From CAZYME01 sp964648115 (GTDB lineage: Bacteria > Pseudomonadota > Gammaproteobacteria > Legionellales > Legionellaceae), in contig CAZYME010000008.1 of NCBI GenBank assembly GCA_964648115.1, positions 12,009 through 76,008 on the forward strand: a stretch of DNA of 64,000 nucleotides, read 5' to 3'. The translations under genes were made by a program, and so were the position numbers. Within the stretch, counting starts at the first letter, position 1. Every line of letters begins with the position of its first letter. Shown in pieces: positions 23,777 to 33,224 of the stretch. The notes beneath the pieces are model-generated. The model saw only the letters and a list, made by a program, of their open reading frames with translations, ran no database searches and was not told where the DNA came from.

Positions 23777-24946
23777 TTAATCGCCTTCTAAGCCATGAAT
23801 CGGCTTCATTCTGCTCCATTGCTTACAGCTTGGGCAGTGCCAATGTAGTAGCTTTCCGCCGTATCCACAATGTTCACAGCGATAAATGGGCTTATTTTCT
23901 AAGAACTTACTAGTAATATCATGTAGCATTTGTAATTTATCGCGCACTTTTCCGTGCGCGGATTCTAAATGCCAATAAATAAGGCGATTTAGGCCACGTA
24001 TAGAGGGGTGATGGCTGAGCTGGTCGGACACAAAATCGATAGCAATGTCTACGCTTTTTTCATTACGCAAATACTCACCGACCACAAAAATAACCGATGC
24101 GCGTGGATGATCTGCGAGTGTTTGCTCTAAATAATCAACACACTCATCCATCGTTTCTAACTCTCGATGGCAATGAACCATGGGCTCAATGATCTCTGTT
24201 ATAAATTCTGCATCTTGCTCAGGTACATTTTTTAGAGCACGGATAGCTTGTTTATAACGGCCATTTTTTATTTCAAGATTTGCCAGCATTAAGCTAGCAC
24301 GGACAGATTGCTTATCAACAGCTAATGCCTGTTTAATAGCAGCATAGGCTTTATCATAGGCGTTAGTTTTTAAAGCATGCGTTGCAATTTCACAATGATA
24401 ATGAGCGGCTTGGCCATGCATACTGGTGCCGGTTGAAATTTCCAATTGCTTAATGATTTCCAGGGCTTTTTCCCAGGCTTTCTCTTGCTGATAAATGGCT
24501 AGTAACCCGCGTAAACTACTCACTTCACGCGTGCCGCCTAGCTCAACCACTTCAGTGAAGATTCGTTCGGCCCTATCAAACACACCGGCACTCATATAAT
24601 CCTGGCCAAGAGCCATTAAGGCTTCTTTGCGTTGTAACAATGTTAGTTGAGGTCTTGCAATTAAATTTTGGTGAATTCTGATTGCTCTATCTACTTCCCC
24701 GCGTCGGCGAAACAAACTACCCAGTGCCAAATGTGTCTCTACGGTGTCACTGTCTACTTCTAGTAATTTAATAAACACATCTACGGCTTTATCGGGTTGT
24801 TCATTTAATAAATAATTTAAGCCGACCACGTATTCTCGAGAAAAGTGATGGGTGGTGCGTTTTTCTTTAATTGAATAATTACGGCTAGCAACCCACCAGC
24901 CAGACCAGGCTGCAGCAGGTAATAACAATGGCCACAAATGAATCAT
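23777..24946 (-). CDS. lapB: Lipopolysaccharide assembly protein LapB (YciM)
   Basis: Inner-membrane-anchored TPR adaptor that promotes FtsH degradation of LpxC and so sets the LPS level. N-terminal hydrophobic anchor (MIHLWPLLLPAAAWSGWWVA), then about six to nine TPR units between residues 40 and 330. The C-terminal rubredoxin-like knuckle CEHCGYGGKLLHWHCPSC is required for activity in E. coli. Length (389) equals E. coli LapB. lapA lies upstream, separated by a half-copy repeat at 25019-25052. Confidence 0.95.
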   Translation of the reverse strand: MIHLWPLLLPAAAWSGWWVASRNYSIKEKRTTHHFSREYVVGLNYLLNEQPDKAVDVFIKLLEVDSDTVETHLALGSLFRRRGEVDRAIRIHQNLIARPQLTLLQRKEALMALGQDYMSAGVFDRAERIFTEVVELGGTREVSSLRGLLAIYQQEKAWEKALEIIKQLEISTGTSMHGQAAHYHCEIATHALKTNAYDKAYAAIKQALAVDKQSVRASLMLANLEIKNGRYKQAIRALKNVPEQDAEFITEIIEPMVHCHRELETMDECVDYLEQTLADHPRASVIFVVGEYLRNEKSVDIAIDFVSDQLSHHPSIRGLNRLIYWHLESAHGKVRDKLQMLHDITSKFLENKPIYRCEHCGYGGKLLHWHCPSCKQWSRMKPIHGLEGD

Positions 24947-25113
24947 TCAATAAGCTCCCATACAGATGTTAAAAAACAGCATTACAGTCCTGATTCCTAA
25001 GGAAGTGTCTTGCCAACTTTTTAGATGGATCCCGGCCCTCGCGGGGACGACAAATCTTTAGATTTAATATCAGCTGTCCTGAGCATTTATATCTCTCGGA
25101 CAATTCCTTCGTG

Positions 25114-25398
25114 CTAATCATTTAACGGTATAGCACGTAAGTTTTTAATTTCTTTTTCAGTCAGTTTCAATTGGTTTTTAATTCTACGATGTTCAGCTTT
25201 GAGACGCCAATATCGGCAGAAAAATAAAAAAAACCCTACGACCATTCCAACACCTAACATAATAGTCATAAGCACAGAAATCGGCATTTTGAGTGTAGTA
25301 AAATAGAAATTAACGGGTACTGAGGAGGCATTTAGGGCAGCAAATGACACCCCGACTAGAATCAGAAGAATATAAAAAAGGGTAATCATTATCCGCAT
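25114..25398 (-). CDS. lapA: LapA-like inner-membrane protein (DUF1049)
   Basis: 94 residues with two transmembrane segments (ITLFYILLILVGVSFAALNA and LMTIMLGVGMVVGFFLFFC) and a basic coiled C-terminus, the LapA domain architecture. It partners LapB in LPS biogenesis control. In E. coli the order is rpsA-ihfB-lapA-lapB; here ihfB is absent, and a terminator and a long inverted repeat separate lapA from rpsA. Confidence 0.9.
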   Translation of the reverse strand: MRIMITLFYILLILVGVSFAALNASSVPVNFYFTTLKMPISVLMTIMLGVGMVVGFFLFFCRYWRLKAEHRRIKNQLKLTEKEIKNLRAIPLND

Positions 25399-25458
25399 TG
25401 GAAAAGTCCTTCTTGTTTTGCAGTCTAGGTCTTTTTTAGTGATTCGTTCACGGGCTCC

Positions 25459-25542
25459 GTCTTTGCGAGCGTTAGCGAAGCAATCCAGTGTCTTTGATTT
25501 GCGTCTAGGCCACTGGATTGCTTCGCTAACGCTCGCAAAGAC
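25459..25542. repeat. 32-base perfect inverted repeat between rpsA and lapA
   Basis: Arms start GTCTTTGCGAGCGTTAGCG (25459-25490) and the exact complement (25511-25542), loop of 20 bases. Family seen only once in the window. Confidence 0.9.
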
Positions 25543-25580
25543 GGCCTGTATCCCGTGATACGATTACTTTTTAAATACAA

Positions 25581-25606
25581 AAAAAGCGTAGTTACCTACG
25601 CTTTTT
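25581..25606 (-). terminator. Rho-independent terminator of rpsA
   Basis: AAAAAGCGTAG-TTAC-CTACGCTTTTT: 11-base stem with a U-run on either strand, 19 bases past the rpsA stop. Confidence 0.9.
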
Positions 25607-25624
25607 TATAATCTAAAGAGACAA

Positions 25625-27301
25625 CTATTCGCCCTCTTTATTAGCCATCTTCTCTTTCAGCAAATCACCCAACGTAGCTGTTGCTTCGCCACTACGTGAG
25701 TATTTTTTGATTGCATCAGCTTGATCTTGCGCAGCTTTGGCTTTCACAGAAAGTGAAATTGTGCGATTTTTTCTATCTACATTGAGAATCTTCGCTTCAA
25801 TTTCTTCGCCTTCTTTGACAACAGTAGTTGCATCATCCACTTTGTCATCAGACAAATCGTTAGCGCGGATTGTACCGAACACTTCTTCAGCTAATTCGAC
25901 AGTAACTGTCTTCGCATCAACTGAAGTCACTTTTCCGGTTACAACAGCACCTTTCGCGTACTGATCAACGTAGCTGGTGAAATTATCACCCTCTAATTGC
26001 TTCAAGCCCAACGAAATACGCTCACGCTCTGCATCGATTGCGAGGATAACAGCTTCCAGCTCTTGACCTTTCTTAAATTGTTTAACAGCTTCCTCGCCAG
26101 GAACAGTCCAAGAAATATCAGATAAATGTACTAAGCCATCAATCTCACCATCTAAACCAATAAAGATACCGAAATCAGTGATAGATCGAATTTTACCACT
26201 CACTTTTTGGCCTTTACTGTGACCTTGTGAGAAGTTCTGCCATGGATTACCAACACATTGCTTCATACCTAAAGATATGCGACGACGATCTTCATCAATT
26301 TCAAGAACCATCACACCAACAACGTCACCCATTGATACAACTTTGCTTGGATGTACGTTTTTGTTAGTCCAATCCATCTCAGACATGTGTACTAAACCTT
26401 CCACACCTTCTTCGATTTCAACGAAGCAACCATAGTCTGTTATGTTGGTTACTTTGCCTTCCATACGTTTGCCTATGGGGTAACGCTCAACCAAATCTAC
26501 CCATGGATCGTTACCAAGTTGTTTCATACCTAGCGATACACGGTTACGTTCGCTATCGAAACTTAAGACTTTAACTCTAACGTCTTGGCCAACTGTCAAC
26601 AATTCACTTGGATGCTTGACGCGTTTCCAAGAAATGTCAGTAATGTGTAACAGACCATCGATACCGCCTAAATCAATGAACGCACCGTAATCAGTTAGAT
26701 TTTTAACAATACCATTAAGCTCTTGACCATCATGCAATGAGTCTAGCAATGCCTGTCTGTCAGCGCTGCTTTCTTCTTCAACTACTGCACGGCGTGATAC
26801 AACGATGTTATTGCGCTTGAGGTCCATTTTAATGACTTTAAACTCAAGTTCTTTACCTTCGAGGTAAGATGGATCACGTACTGGTCTAACATCAACCAAA
26901 GAACCTGGTAAGAATGCACGAATAGTGCCAATTTCGACAGTGAAACCGCCTTTTACTTTACCAGAAATCAAGCCTGTAACTGTCTCATTTTTCTCATGTG
27001 ATTTAGACAATTTACGCCAAGCTTCTTGACGTTTCGCTTTTTCTCTAGAGAGAAGTGTCTCACCGTGGCCGTCTTCAACTGAATCCAACGCCACTTCGAC
27101 AGTATCGCCAACATTGATTTCCAATTCGCCATTTTTATCATGGAACTCTTCTATTGCGACAATACCTTCAGATTTTAATCCGGCATTTAACGTCACATAA
27201 TCATCATCAATGCCGATAACTTTGGCATTGATAATTGCTCCAGGATAGAATTGTGCACCGACAATACTTTTCTCAAATAATTCTTTAAAACTTTCAGACA
27301 T
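25625..27301 (-). CDS. rpsA: 30S ribosomal protein S1
   Basis: mRNA-binding S1 protein, 558 residues with six S1/OB repeats. The first two bind the ribosome; the later ones carry the recurring pattern G-x-V-x-x-(I/L)-T-D-Y/F-G-x-F-(V/I). Domain joints are visible at INAKVIGIDDDYV, VTGLISGKVKGG, LNGIVKNLTDYGAF, MEGKVTNITDYGCF, VSGKIRSITDFGIF and VTGKVTSVDAKT. Last gene of the gyrA-serC-aroA-cmk-rpsA run, with a strong terminator after it. Confidence 0.97.
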   Translation of the reverse strand: MSESFKELFEKSIVGAQFYPGAIINAKVIGIDDDYVTLNAGLKSEGIVAIEEFHDKNGELEINVGDTVEVALDSVEDGHGETLLSREKAKRQEAWRKLSKSHEKNETVTGLISGKVKGGFTVEIGTIRAFLPGSLVDVRPVRDPSYLEGKELEFKVIKMDLKRNNIVVSRRAVVEEESSADRQALLDSLHDGQELNGIVKNLTDYGAFIDLGGIDGLLHITDISWKRVKHPSELLTVGQDVRVKVLSFDSERNRVSLGMKQLGNDPWVDLVERYPIGKRMEGKVTNITDYGCFVEIEEGVEGLVHMSEMDWTNKNVHPSKVVSMGDVVGVMVLEIDEDRRRISLGMKQCVGNPWQNFSQGHSKGQKVSGKIRSITDFGIFIGLDGEIDGLVHLSDISWTVPGEEAVKQFKKGQELEAVILAIDAERERISLGLKQLEGDNFTSYVDQYAKGAVVTGKVTSVDAKTVTVELAEEVFGTIRANDLSDDKVDDATTVVKEGEEIEAKILNVDRKNRTISLSVKAKAAQDQADAIKKYSRSGEATATLGDLLKEKMANKEGE

Positions 27302-27361
27302 GTTATTAACTCTATTAGTAAAAAAATGAAAGAAACGCGTCCGCGCAACTTCCCCCCTTGG

Positions 27362-28054
27362 CTACATAAACAAGTGCTTATCAACTAATTGTAATACATT
27401 GTTAAATACTTGTACAATTGTTAAACCGGTTGTATCGACCTGCACTGCATCCTGCGCTGGCTTTAATGGTGAACACGCGCGCTCGGTATCCCTTGCATCA
27501 CGTTTAACCAATTCATCAACAACCTGCGCGAGGCTAGCATTATTTCCACTTTCTTTCAACTGTAAAAACCGTCTGGCCGCTCTTTCTTCAGTACTGGCAT
27601 ACAAATAAATCTTTAGCGATGCATTAGGAAAAACGACAGTTCCCATATCCCGACCATCTGTTACCAAGCCTGGAAGGACCGCAAATGCACGTTGTCTGGC
27701 TAGTAATGCTTCCCTCACTTCGGGGATTGCACCAATTTTTGAGGCATTTTGACCGGATTGCTCTGTGCGTATATCACGACTAATATCTTGCTCATCTAAA
27801 AATACAATGCTGTTTTGTGCTGCATCCGTTTCAAACCGCAAGTCGAGTGCATGGGCGAGCGTAACTAATTTTTTAACCTCAATGAAATCAACGCCTTTTT
27901 TCACTGCCGCAAATGCGAGAACCCTATACAGTGCTCCGCTATCTAAAAAATGCCAGCCCAAGTGTTCAGCTAACATATGGCATAGAGTGCCTTTTCCCGT
28001 ACCGCTAGGGCCATCAATAGTAATAACTGGTACATTATCTACATCATGCATCAT
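27362..28054 (-). CDS. cmk: Cytidylate kinase
   Basis: Phosphorylates CMP and dCMP. P-loop GPSGTGKGTL near residue 15, substrate segment FLDSGALYR, and the GRDMGTVVFPNA and ERAARRF lid regions match bacterial Cmk; 230 residues is normal. The start overlaps the aroA stop by 11 bases (28044-28054). Adjacent to rpsA as in most proteobacteria. Confidence 0.96.
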   Translation of the reverse strand: MMHDVDNVPVITIDGPSGTGKGTLCHMLAEHLGWHFLDSGALYRVLAFAAVKKGVDFIEVKKLVTLAHALDLRFETDAAQNSIVFLDEQDISRDIRTEQSGQNASKIGAIPEVREALLARQRAFAVLPGLVTDGRDMGTVVFPNASLKIYLYASTEERAARRFLQLKESGNNASLAQVVDELVKRDARDTERACSPLKPAQDAVQVDTTGLTIVQVFNNVLQLVDKHLFM

Positions 28055-29357
28055 CTGTTTCCTGTATCTTTAATTTAACCTGGTTAGCCGTTTTTACAAA
28101 CGTGGGAAATGAGGTGGCGACGTTTGCACAATGCAAGATCGTTACAGGTGCTTTAGCCACGCTCCCAGCAATAGCAAACGCCATTGCTATGCGATGATCA
28201 CGATGGCTATCAACCACCCCACCTTGTAACACGCCACCATTTATACAAATCCCATCATCAATTGTTTGTGCATCAATCCCTAATGTTTTTAACCCTTCTG
28301 CCATGACTGTAATACGATCACTTTCCTTACACCGCAATTCTCGTGCGCCTTGCAGCACTGTTTGGCCTTTAGCACAGCATGCTGCAATAAATATCGCAGG
28401 GAACTCATCAATGGCTAGCGGCACCATAGCTGCAGGGATATCAATACCTTCCAATTGCGCATGTTTAACGTATAAATCAGCCACTAGCTCTTCACCACAT
28501 AAGCGCTTGTTAGTGATTTTGATATTCGCACCCATGCGTTTTAAAATTTGAAGAATCCCTGTACGCGTAGGATTAATGCCGACATTTCTAATGAACAACT
28601 CCGACTCAGGGACTACAGTTGCTGCCACAATAAAAAAAGCAGCAGATGAAATATCACCAGGAACAATCACATCAGTCCCCTGGCATTCGCCACCCGCATT
28701 AATAACGATAGCTTTGCCTGATTTATGAATCGGGTGGGAAAATGCCGTCAGCATACGCTCAGTATGGTCACGTGTTAAACCTGGCTCAATCACACGTGTT
28801 TCGCCCTTGGCATACAATCCCGCCAGCAATAAACATGATTTAACCTGCGCACTAGCCTCTGGCATTTCATAAGTTATACCATGGAGCTTTTGGCCCCCAC
28901 GTATTAATAATGGAGGTCGACCTTTGGTGGTCGTTATTGCGGCTCCCATTTGATGCAAGGGGCGGCTTACCCTTTCCATTGGCCTTTTTAAAAGGCTTGA
29001 GTCCCCTGTTAATTCCGTATCAAAGGCTTGCCCGGCTAGTAACCCAGCAAGCAGGCGCATAGTCGTACCCGAATTGCCACAATCAATTACTTTTTCAGGC
29101 TTTTCTAAACCACGTTTGCCTACACCATGAATTACGACGCGCTGAGATACAGGCCCGTCAATGCTGACACCCATAGATCGAAATGCTTCCATGGTGGCCA
29201 AACAATCCTCTCCATCTAAAAATCCCTGGACTGTTGTCACCCCTTTTGCAATGGAGCCCAAGATAATAGATCGATGGGATATAGATTTATCCCCAGGAAC
29301 AATAATATCACCTTGCAATGAGTCAACCGGGCTACTAACAAAATGGTATGATTTCAT
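28044..29357 (-). CDS. aroA: 3-phosphoshikimate 1-carboxyvinyltransferase (EPSP synthase), class II-like
   Basis: Sixth shikimate-pathway step. The motif set GDKS (K24), SAQVKS, TRDHTERML and NPTRTG is the pattern of class II enzymes (as in Agrobacterium CP4 and Coxiella) rather than E. coli class I. The residue corresponding to E. coli G96, alanine in CP4, is glycine here (G97 in NSGTTMR). The length of 437 fits. Lies between serC (four-base overlap) and cmk. Confidence 0.95.
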   Translation of the reverse strand: MKSYHFVSSPVDSLQGDIIVPGDKSISHRSIILGSIAKGVTTVQGFLDGEDCLATMEAFRSMGVSIDGPVSQRVVIHGVGKRGLEKPEKVIDCGNSGTTMRLLAGLLAGQAFDTELTGDSSLLKRPMERVSRPLHQMGAAITTTKGRPPLLIRGGQKLHGITYEMPEASAQVKSCLLLAGLYAKGETRVIEPGLTRDHTERMLTAFSHPIHKSGKAIVINAGGECQGTDVIVPGDISSAAFFIVAATVVPESELFIRNVGINPTRTGILQILKRMGANIKITNKRLCGEELVADLYVKHAQLEGIDIPAAMVPLAIDEFPAIFIAACCAKGQTVLQGARELRCKESDRITVMAEGLKTLGIDAQTIDDGICINGGVLQGGVVDSHRDHRIAMAFAIAGSVAKAPVTILHCANVATSFPTFVKTANQVKLKIQETDDA

Positions 29358-30436
29358 TCGCGGTGCTCCTCATAAAAATCATGCATAAATACCAACAGCG
29401 CTTCAACACCCGCCATAGGCATAGCATTGTATAAGCTTGCACGTAATCCACCCACTACGCGATGACCTTGTAGAGCATACAAACCACGTTGCGTGGCTTG
29501 TTCCAAAAATTTCATTTCAAGATCGGGTCTTACAAGCGAAAAACAGACGTTCACGATGGATCGTGATTCTTCCTGGACTGAACAATGATAAAACGGGGAT
29601 TTATCAATATATTGATATAAAGCAGCGGCTTTTTTACAATTAACCTTATAGAGCGCCTCAACCCCACCCTCGCCTTTAATCCACTGACACATTTTCTGCG
29701 CTAAATAACAATTAAATGTAGGAGGGGTTGCATACATTGATTTATGTTTTGCATGGGTTCGATAATCTAGCATCGTAGGAATAGGCGTCTCTATTTCTGT
29801 TTCTAATAAATCAGAGCGAATAATCACTATCGTTAACCCAGATGCTGAAATGTTTTTCTGTGCTCCCGCAAAAATTAAGCCAAAATCACTAATTTTAATG
29901 GGTTCACTCAAAAGACACGATGTCATATCAGCAATCAAGGGTGCATCAACGCTAGGAGTTTTTTTAAAACGCACCCCATTAATGGTTTCGTTTGGGGCGT
30001 AAAAGACATAGGCGGTGTTCTCATCAAATTCCCAACTTGCTGGGTCTGGAACGCACGTAAAATTATTATTTTTGGTACTGGCAATGCAATACGCCTGTTT
30101 TAATTTACAAGCTTCTTCGTAAGCCATCGAAGACCAGACCCCAGAGATTAAATATCCAGCTTGGGAGTTGTGATTAAGTAGATTCATTGGAACCATAGCA
30201 AACTGCGTGCGGGCTGCCCCACCCAGAAATAATACATGATAATTACTAGGGATAGAGAGCAGCTCTCGAAAATCTGCTTCCAGCTGTTCCATCAAGGCTT
30301 GATATGGAGCCGTACGGTGACCCATCTCCATCACGGACATGCCCAAATTTTGCCAATTTAATAGTTCTGCCTGAGCCTCTCGCAATATAGACTCAGGCAA
30401 CATCGCAGGACCTGCGCCAAAATTATACGGCCTCAT
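29354..30436 (-). CDS. serC: Phosphoserine aminotransferase
   Basis: PLP-dependent transamination of 3-phosphohydroxypyruvate in serine synthesis, also used in vitamin B6 synthesis. N-terminal YNFGAGPAMLPESIL, GGAARTQFAMVPMNLL and the PLP-lysine segment FAGAQKNISASGLTIVII are diagnostic. I start at MRPYNFGAGPA (30436); the frame opens at 30457. It overlaps the gyrA end by 14 bases and the aroA start by four. Confidence 0.95.
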   Translation of the reverse strand: MRPYNFGAGPAMLPESILREAQAELLNWQNLGMSVMEMGHRTAPYQALMEQLEADFRELLSIPSNYHVLFLGGAARTQFAMVPMNLLNHNSQAGYLISGVWSSMAYEEACKLKQAYCIASTKNNNFTCVPDPASWEFDENTAYVFYAPNETINGVRFKKTPSVDAPLIADMTSCLLSEPIKISDFGLIFAGAQKNISASGLTIVIIRSDLLETEIETPIPTMLDYRTHAKHKSMYATPPTFNCYLAQKMCQWIKGEGGVEALYKVNCKKAAALYQYIDKSPFYHCSVQEESRSIVNVCFSLVRPDLEMKFLEQATQRGLYALQGHRVVGGLRASLYNAMPMAGVEALLVFMHDFYEEHRE

Positions 30437-33020
30437 CTTCACCGGAAAACCCTTCACAGCTTTCTATTTCTTCACCTTCGACCACATCGTCTTGAATTTC
30501 ATCAATGCGTTGCATACCGACAACACGTTCACCAGAAGTAACATTAATTAAACGAACCCCTTGCGTGTTACGACCAATGATTGAAAGCTCGCCCACTTTA
30601 AAGCGAACTAAAGTACCTTGATCCGTGATCAACATAGCTTCATCAGTATCAGTCACTTGTAAAGCACGAACGACTTTGCCATTCCGCTCACTCACTTGGA
30701 TAGAAATCACACCTTGACCACCACGCCCAGTTATACGATATTCATCAACTTCTGTTCGTTTACCATAGCCAAACTCGGTTGCTGTCAATATCGTCCCTGT
30801 GGGCTGTGCTACAACTAGCGATATCACGGATTGCTCAGTGCCTAATCGAATACCACGCACACCTCGGGCTGTTCTTCCCATCGGCCGAACCAGGTTTTCA
30901 TCAAAACGAATGACCTTCCCAGCATCGGAAAACAGCATAATATCTTTGGTGCCGTCGGTAATATCAACCCCAACTAAGCGGTCATTTTCGTCTAAATCAA
31001 CTGCGATAATACCGTTGCTACGCGGACGACTAAATGCATTTAAAGGTACTTTTTTTACTGTTCCGAGTTTTGTGACCATGAAGACAAAAAGGCCCTCTTG
31101 GTATTCACGCACAGGTAACATGGCATTGATTGCTTCGTTTTCCGCTAATGGCAGAATATTAATGATAGGTTTGCCGCGAGATATACGGCTTGCTAAAGGT
31201 AATTCGTAAGCTTTTAGCCAATATAGCTTACCGTGGTTAGAGAAACATAATAGCGTATCGTGGGTACTTGCAATCACCAGGCGCTCAACAAAATCCTCTT
31301 CTTTCACATGAGTCGCCGATTTGCCTTTTCCACCCCGACGCTGAGCTTGGTACGCTGAAATAGGTTGGTATTTTACATAACCTTCATGGGAAAGCGTAAC
31401 TACCACATCCTCTTCTGTTATCAAATCTTCAATCGTTAAATCTTCTCGGGAGGCCATTATCTCGGTGCGGCGCTCATCACCAAACTGAGCCTTCATTTCT
31501 ATTAATTCATCTCGAATAACTTGCATAAGACGCTCAGGTGAAGCAAGGATATCGAGCAACTCTTTAATCACATCTAGGAGCTGTTCAAATTCACTAAGAA
31601 TTTTATCTTGCTCTAATGCCGTTAAGCGGTGTAGCCGCAACTCGAGAATAGCTTGTGCTTGTGGAGGGGAAAGACGGTATCCCTCATCCTTTAGACCATA
31701 CAGGGGATCTAAATCATCAGGACGAGACGCCCCGCTTCCAGTATTTTTCAGCATGCCCAACACTAAGCCTGGTTGCCAACTGCGTGCCAACAAGCCATCT
31801 CTTGCATCTTGCGGTGTAGGTGATTTTTTAATTAAATCAATCATTTCGTCAATATTGGCCAGAGCAATACCTAAGCCCTCCAATAAATGTGCTCGGTTGC
31901 GTGCCTTTTTTAACTCAAAAATACAACGTCGCGTAACCACTTCACGACGGTGTTTAATAAAATATTCTAAAATTTGTTTTAGATTTAATGTTCTAGGCTG
32001 ACCATCAACCAAGGCAACCATGTTAATACCAAATACATTTTGCATTTGCGTATGGGCATAAAGGTTATTCAGCATTACTTCTGCTACTTCTCCGCGCTTG
32101 AGTTCAATTACAACGCGCATACCCTGTTTATCTGACTCATCACGCAAACCTGAAATACCTTCTAAGCGTTTTTCACGCACTAATTCTGCAATACGCTCAA
32201 CAAGACGGGCTTTGTTCACCTGGTAGGGTAATTCATGAATAATAATCGCCTGTCGGCCAGTATGTGCATCCGTTTCAATATCGGTTCTAGCCCGAATAGA
32301 AATACGCCCTCGACCCGTTCGGTAGGCTTCCACTATTCCCGCCCTACCGTTAATAATAGCCGCGGTAGGAAAGTCAGGGCCAGGTACAATTTCCATTAGG
32401 CCATCCACATCAAGCTCAGGATTCGCAATCAACGCTATACAAGCAGTGATGATTTCAGTGATGTTATGGGGCGGAATATTGGTTGCCATACCCACTGCAA
32501 TTCCAGATGAACCATTTACTAATAAATTGGGAATTCTTGAGGGCATTACGACGGGGGCAAATTCTGTTTCGTCGTAGTTAGGGCTAAAATCAACGGTTTC
32601 TTTTTCTAAATCAGCCAGAAGAGCGTGAGCAAGTTTGGACATTCTCACTTCTGTATAACGCATAGCCGCTGGCGCATCACCATCCACGGAACCGAAGTTA
32701 CCTTGGCCGTCAACCAGCATGTAGCGCATAGAGAAATGTTGCGCCATGCGGACGATAGTATCGTAAACTGCTGTATCACCATGCGGATGGTATTTACCAA
32801 TCACGTCACCCACCACACGCGCTGATTTTTTATAGGGCTTATTCCAATCATTGCCCAATTCACTCATAGCAAATAAAACACGTCGATGAACGGGCTTTAA
32901 ACCATCACGCACATCTGGTAATGCACGGCCCACAATAACGCTCATGGAATAATCGAGGTAAGATTGTTTTAATTCATCTTCAATATTGACCAGTGTGACT
33001 TCTTTGGCTGAATAAACCAT
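30423..33020 (-). CDS. gyrA: DNA gyrase subunit A
   Basis: Type II topoisomerase subunit that breaks and reseals DNA. The active-site tyrosine is Y122 (AAMRYTE), with E. coli numbering preserved. The quinolone-resistance region reads GDTAVYDT with T83 and D87, as in wild-type Pseudomonas rather than a resistance mutant. The C-terminal beta-pinwheel carries the GyrA-box QRRGGKGKSA. The protein is 865 residues with a normal acidic tail (CEGFSGEDEAV). First gene of the operon; its promoter lies in the 204-base divergent region shared with gltA. Confidence 0.97.
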   Translation of the reverse strand: MVYSAKEVTLVNIEDELKQSYLDYSMSVIVGRALPDVRDGLKPVHRRVLFAMSELGNDWNKPYKKSARVVGDVIGKYHPHGDTAVYDTIVRMAQHFSMRYMLVDGQGNFGSVDGDAPAAMRYTEVRMSKLAHALLADLEKETVDFSPNYDETEFAPVVMPSRIPNLLVNGSSGIAVGMATNIPPHNITEIITACIALIANPELDVDGLMEIVPGPDFPTAAIINGRAGIVEAYRTGRGRISIRARTDIETDAHTGRQAIIIHELPYQVNKARLVERIAELVREKRLEGISGLRDESDKQGMRVVIELKRGEVAEVMLNNLYAHTQMQNVFGINMVALVDGQPRTLNLKQILEYFIKHRREVVTRRCIFELKKARNRAHLLEGLGIALANIDEMIDLIKKSPTPQDARDGLLARSWQPGLVLGMLKNTGSGASRPDDLDPLYGLKDEGYRLSPPQAQAILELRLHRLTALEQDKILSEFEQLLDVIKELLDILASPERLMQVIRDELIEMKAQFGDERRTEIMASREDLTIEDLITEEDVVVTLSHEGYVKYQPISAYQAQRRGGKGKSATHVKEEDFVERLVIASTHDTLLCFSNHGKLYWLKAYELPLASRISRGKPIINILPLAENEAINAMLPVREYQEGLFVFMVTKLGTVKKVPLNAFSRPRSNGIIAVDLDENDRLVGVDITDGTKDIMLFSDAGKVIRFDENLVRPMGRTARGVRGIRLGTEQSVISLVVAQPTGTILTATEFGYGKRTEVDEYRITGRGGQGVISIQVSERNGKVVRALQVTDTDEAMLITDQGTLVRFKVGELSIIGRNTQGVRLINVTSGERVVGMQRIDEIQDDVVEGEEIESCEGFSGEDEAV

Positions 33021-33151
33021 GGTGAGGACGTATCCTTATGCAATAATTGAGAAAGAAAAACTAGCCCGTTAGCATAGCATATGGACTGATTTAAATGAAT
33101 CTTATCTTTGTGTCGGGAATTATTGCCTATACTCCTAAAGACAACATAAAA

Positions 33152-33180
33152 TTGACTGTAGCCAACCATTTTTATATAGT
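33152..33180 (+). promoter_or_regulatory. Sigma-70 promoter of gltA
   Basis: TTGACT (33152-33157), 17-base spacer, TATAGT (33175-33180). Transcription would start near 33187, and a GAGGAG ribosome-binding site lies about nine bases before the ATG. Confidence 0.75.
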
Positions 33181-33224
33181 TCTGCGCATTACAAATACCA
33201 TGCCCCAATAATGAGGAGCTTTCA

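Noticed and set aside
23706..23819. N-terminal extension of pyrF
   Set aside because: Overlaps lapB and includes an inverted repeat; the internal start has an RBS and matches the family.
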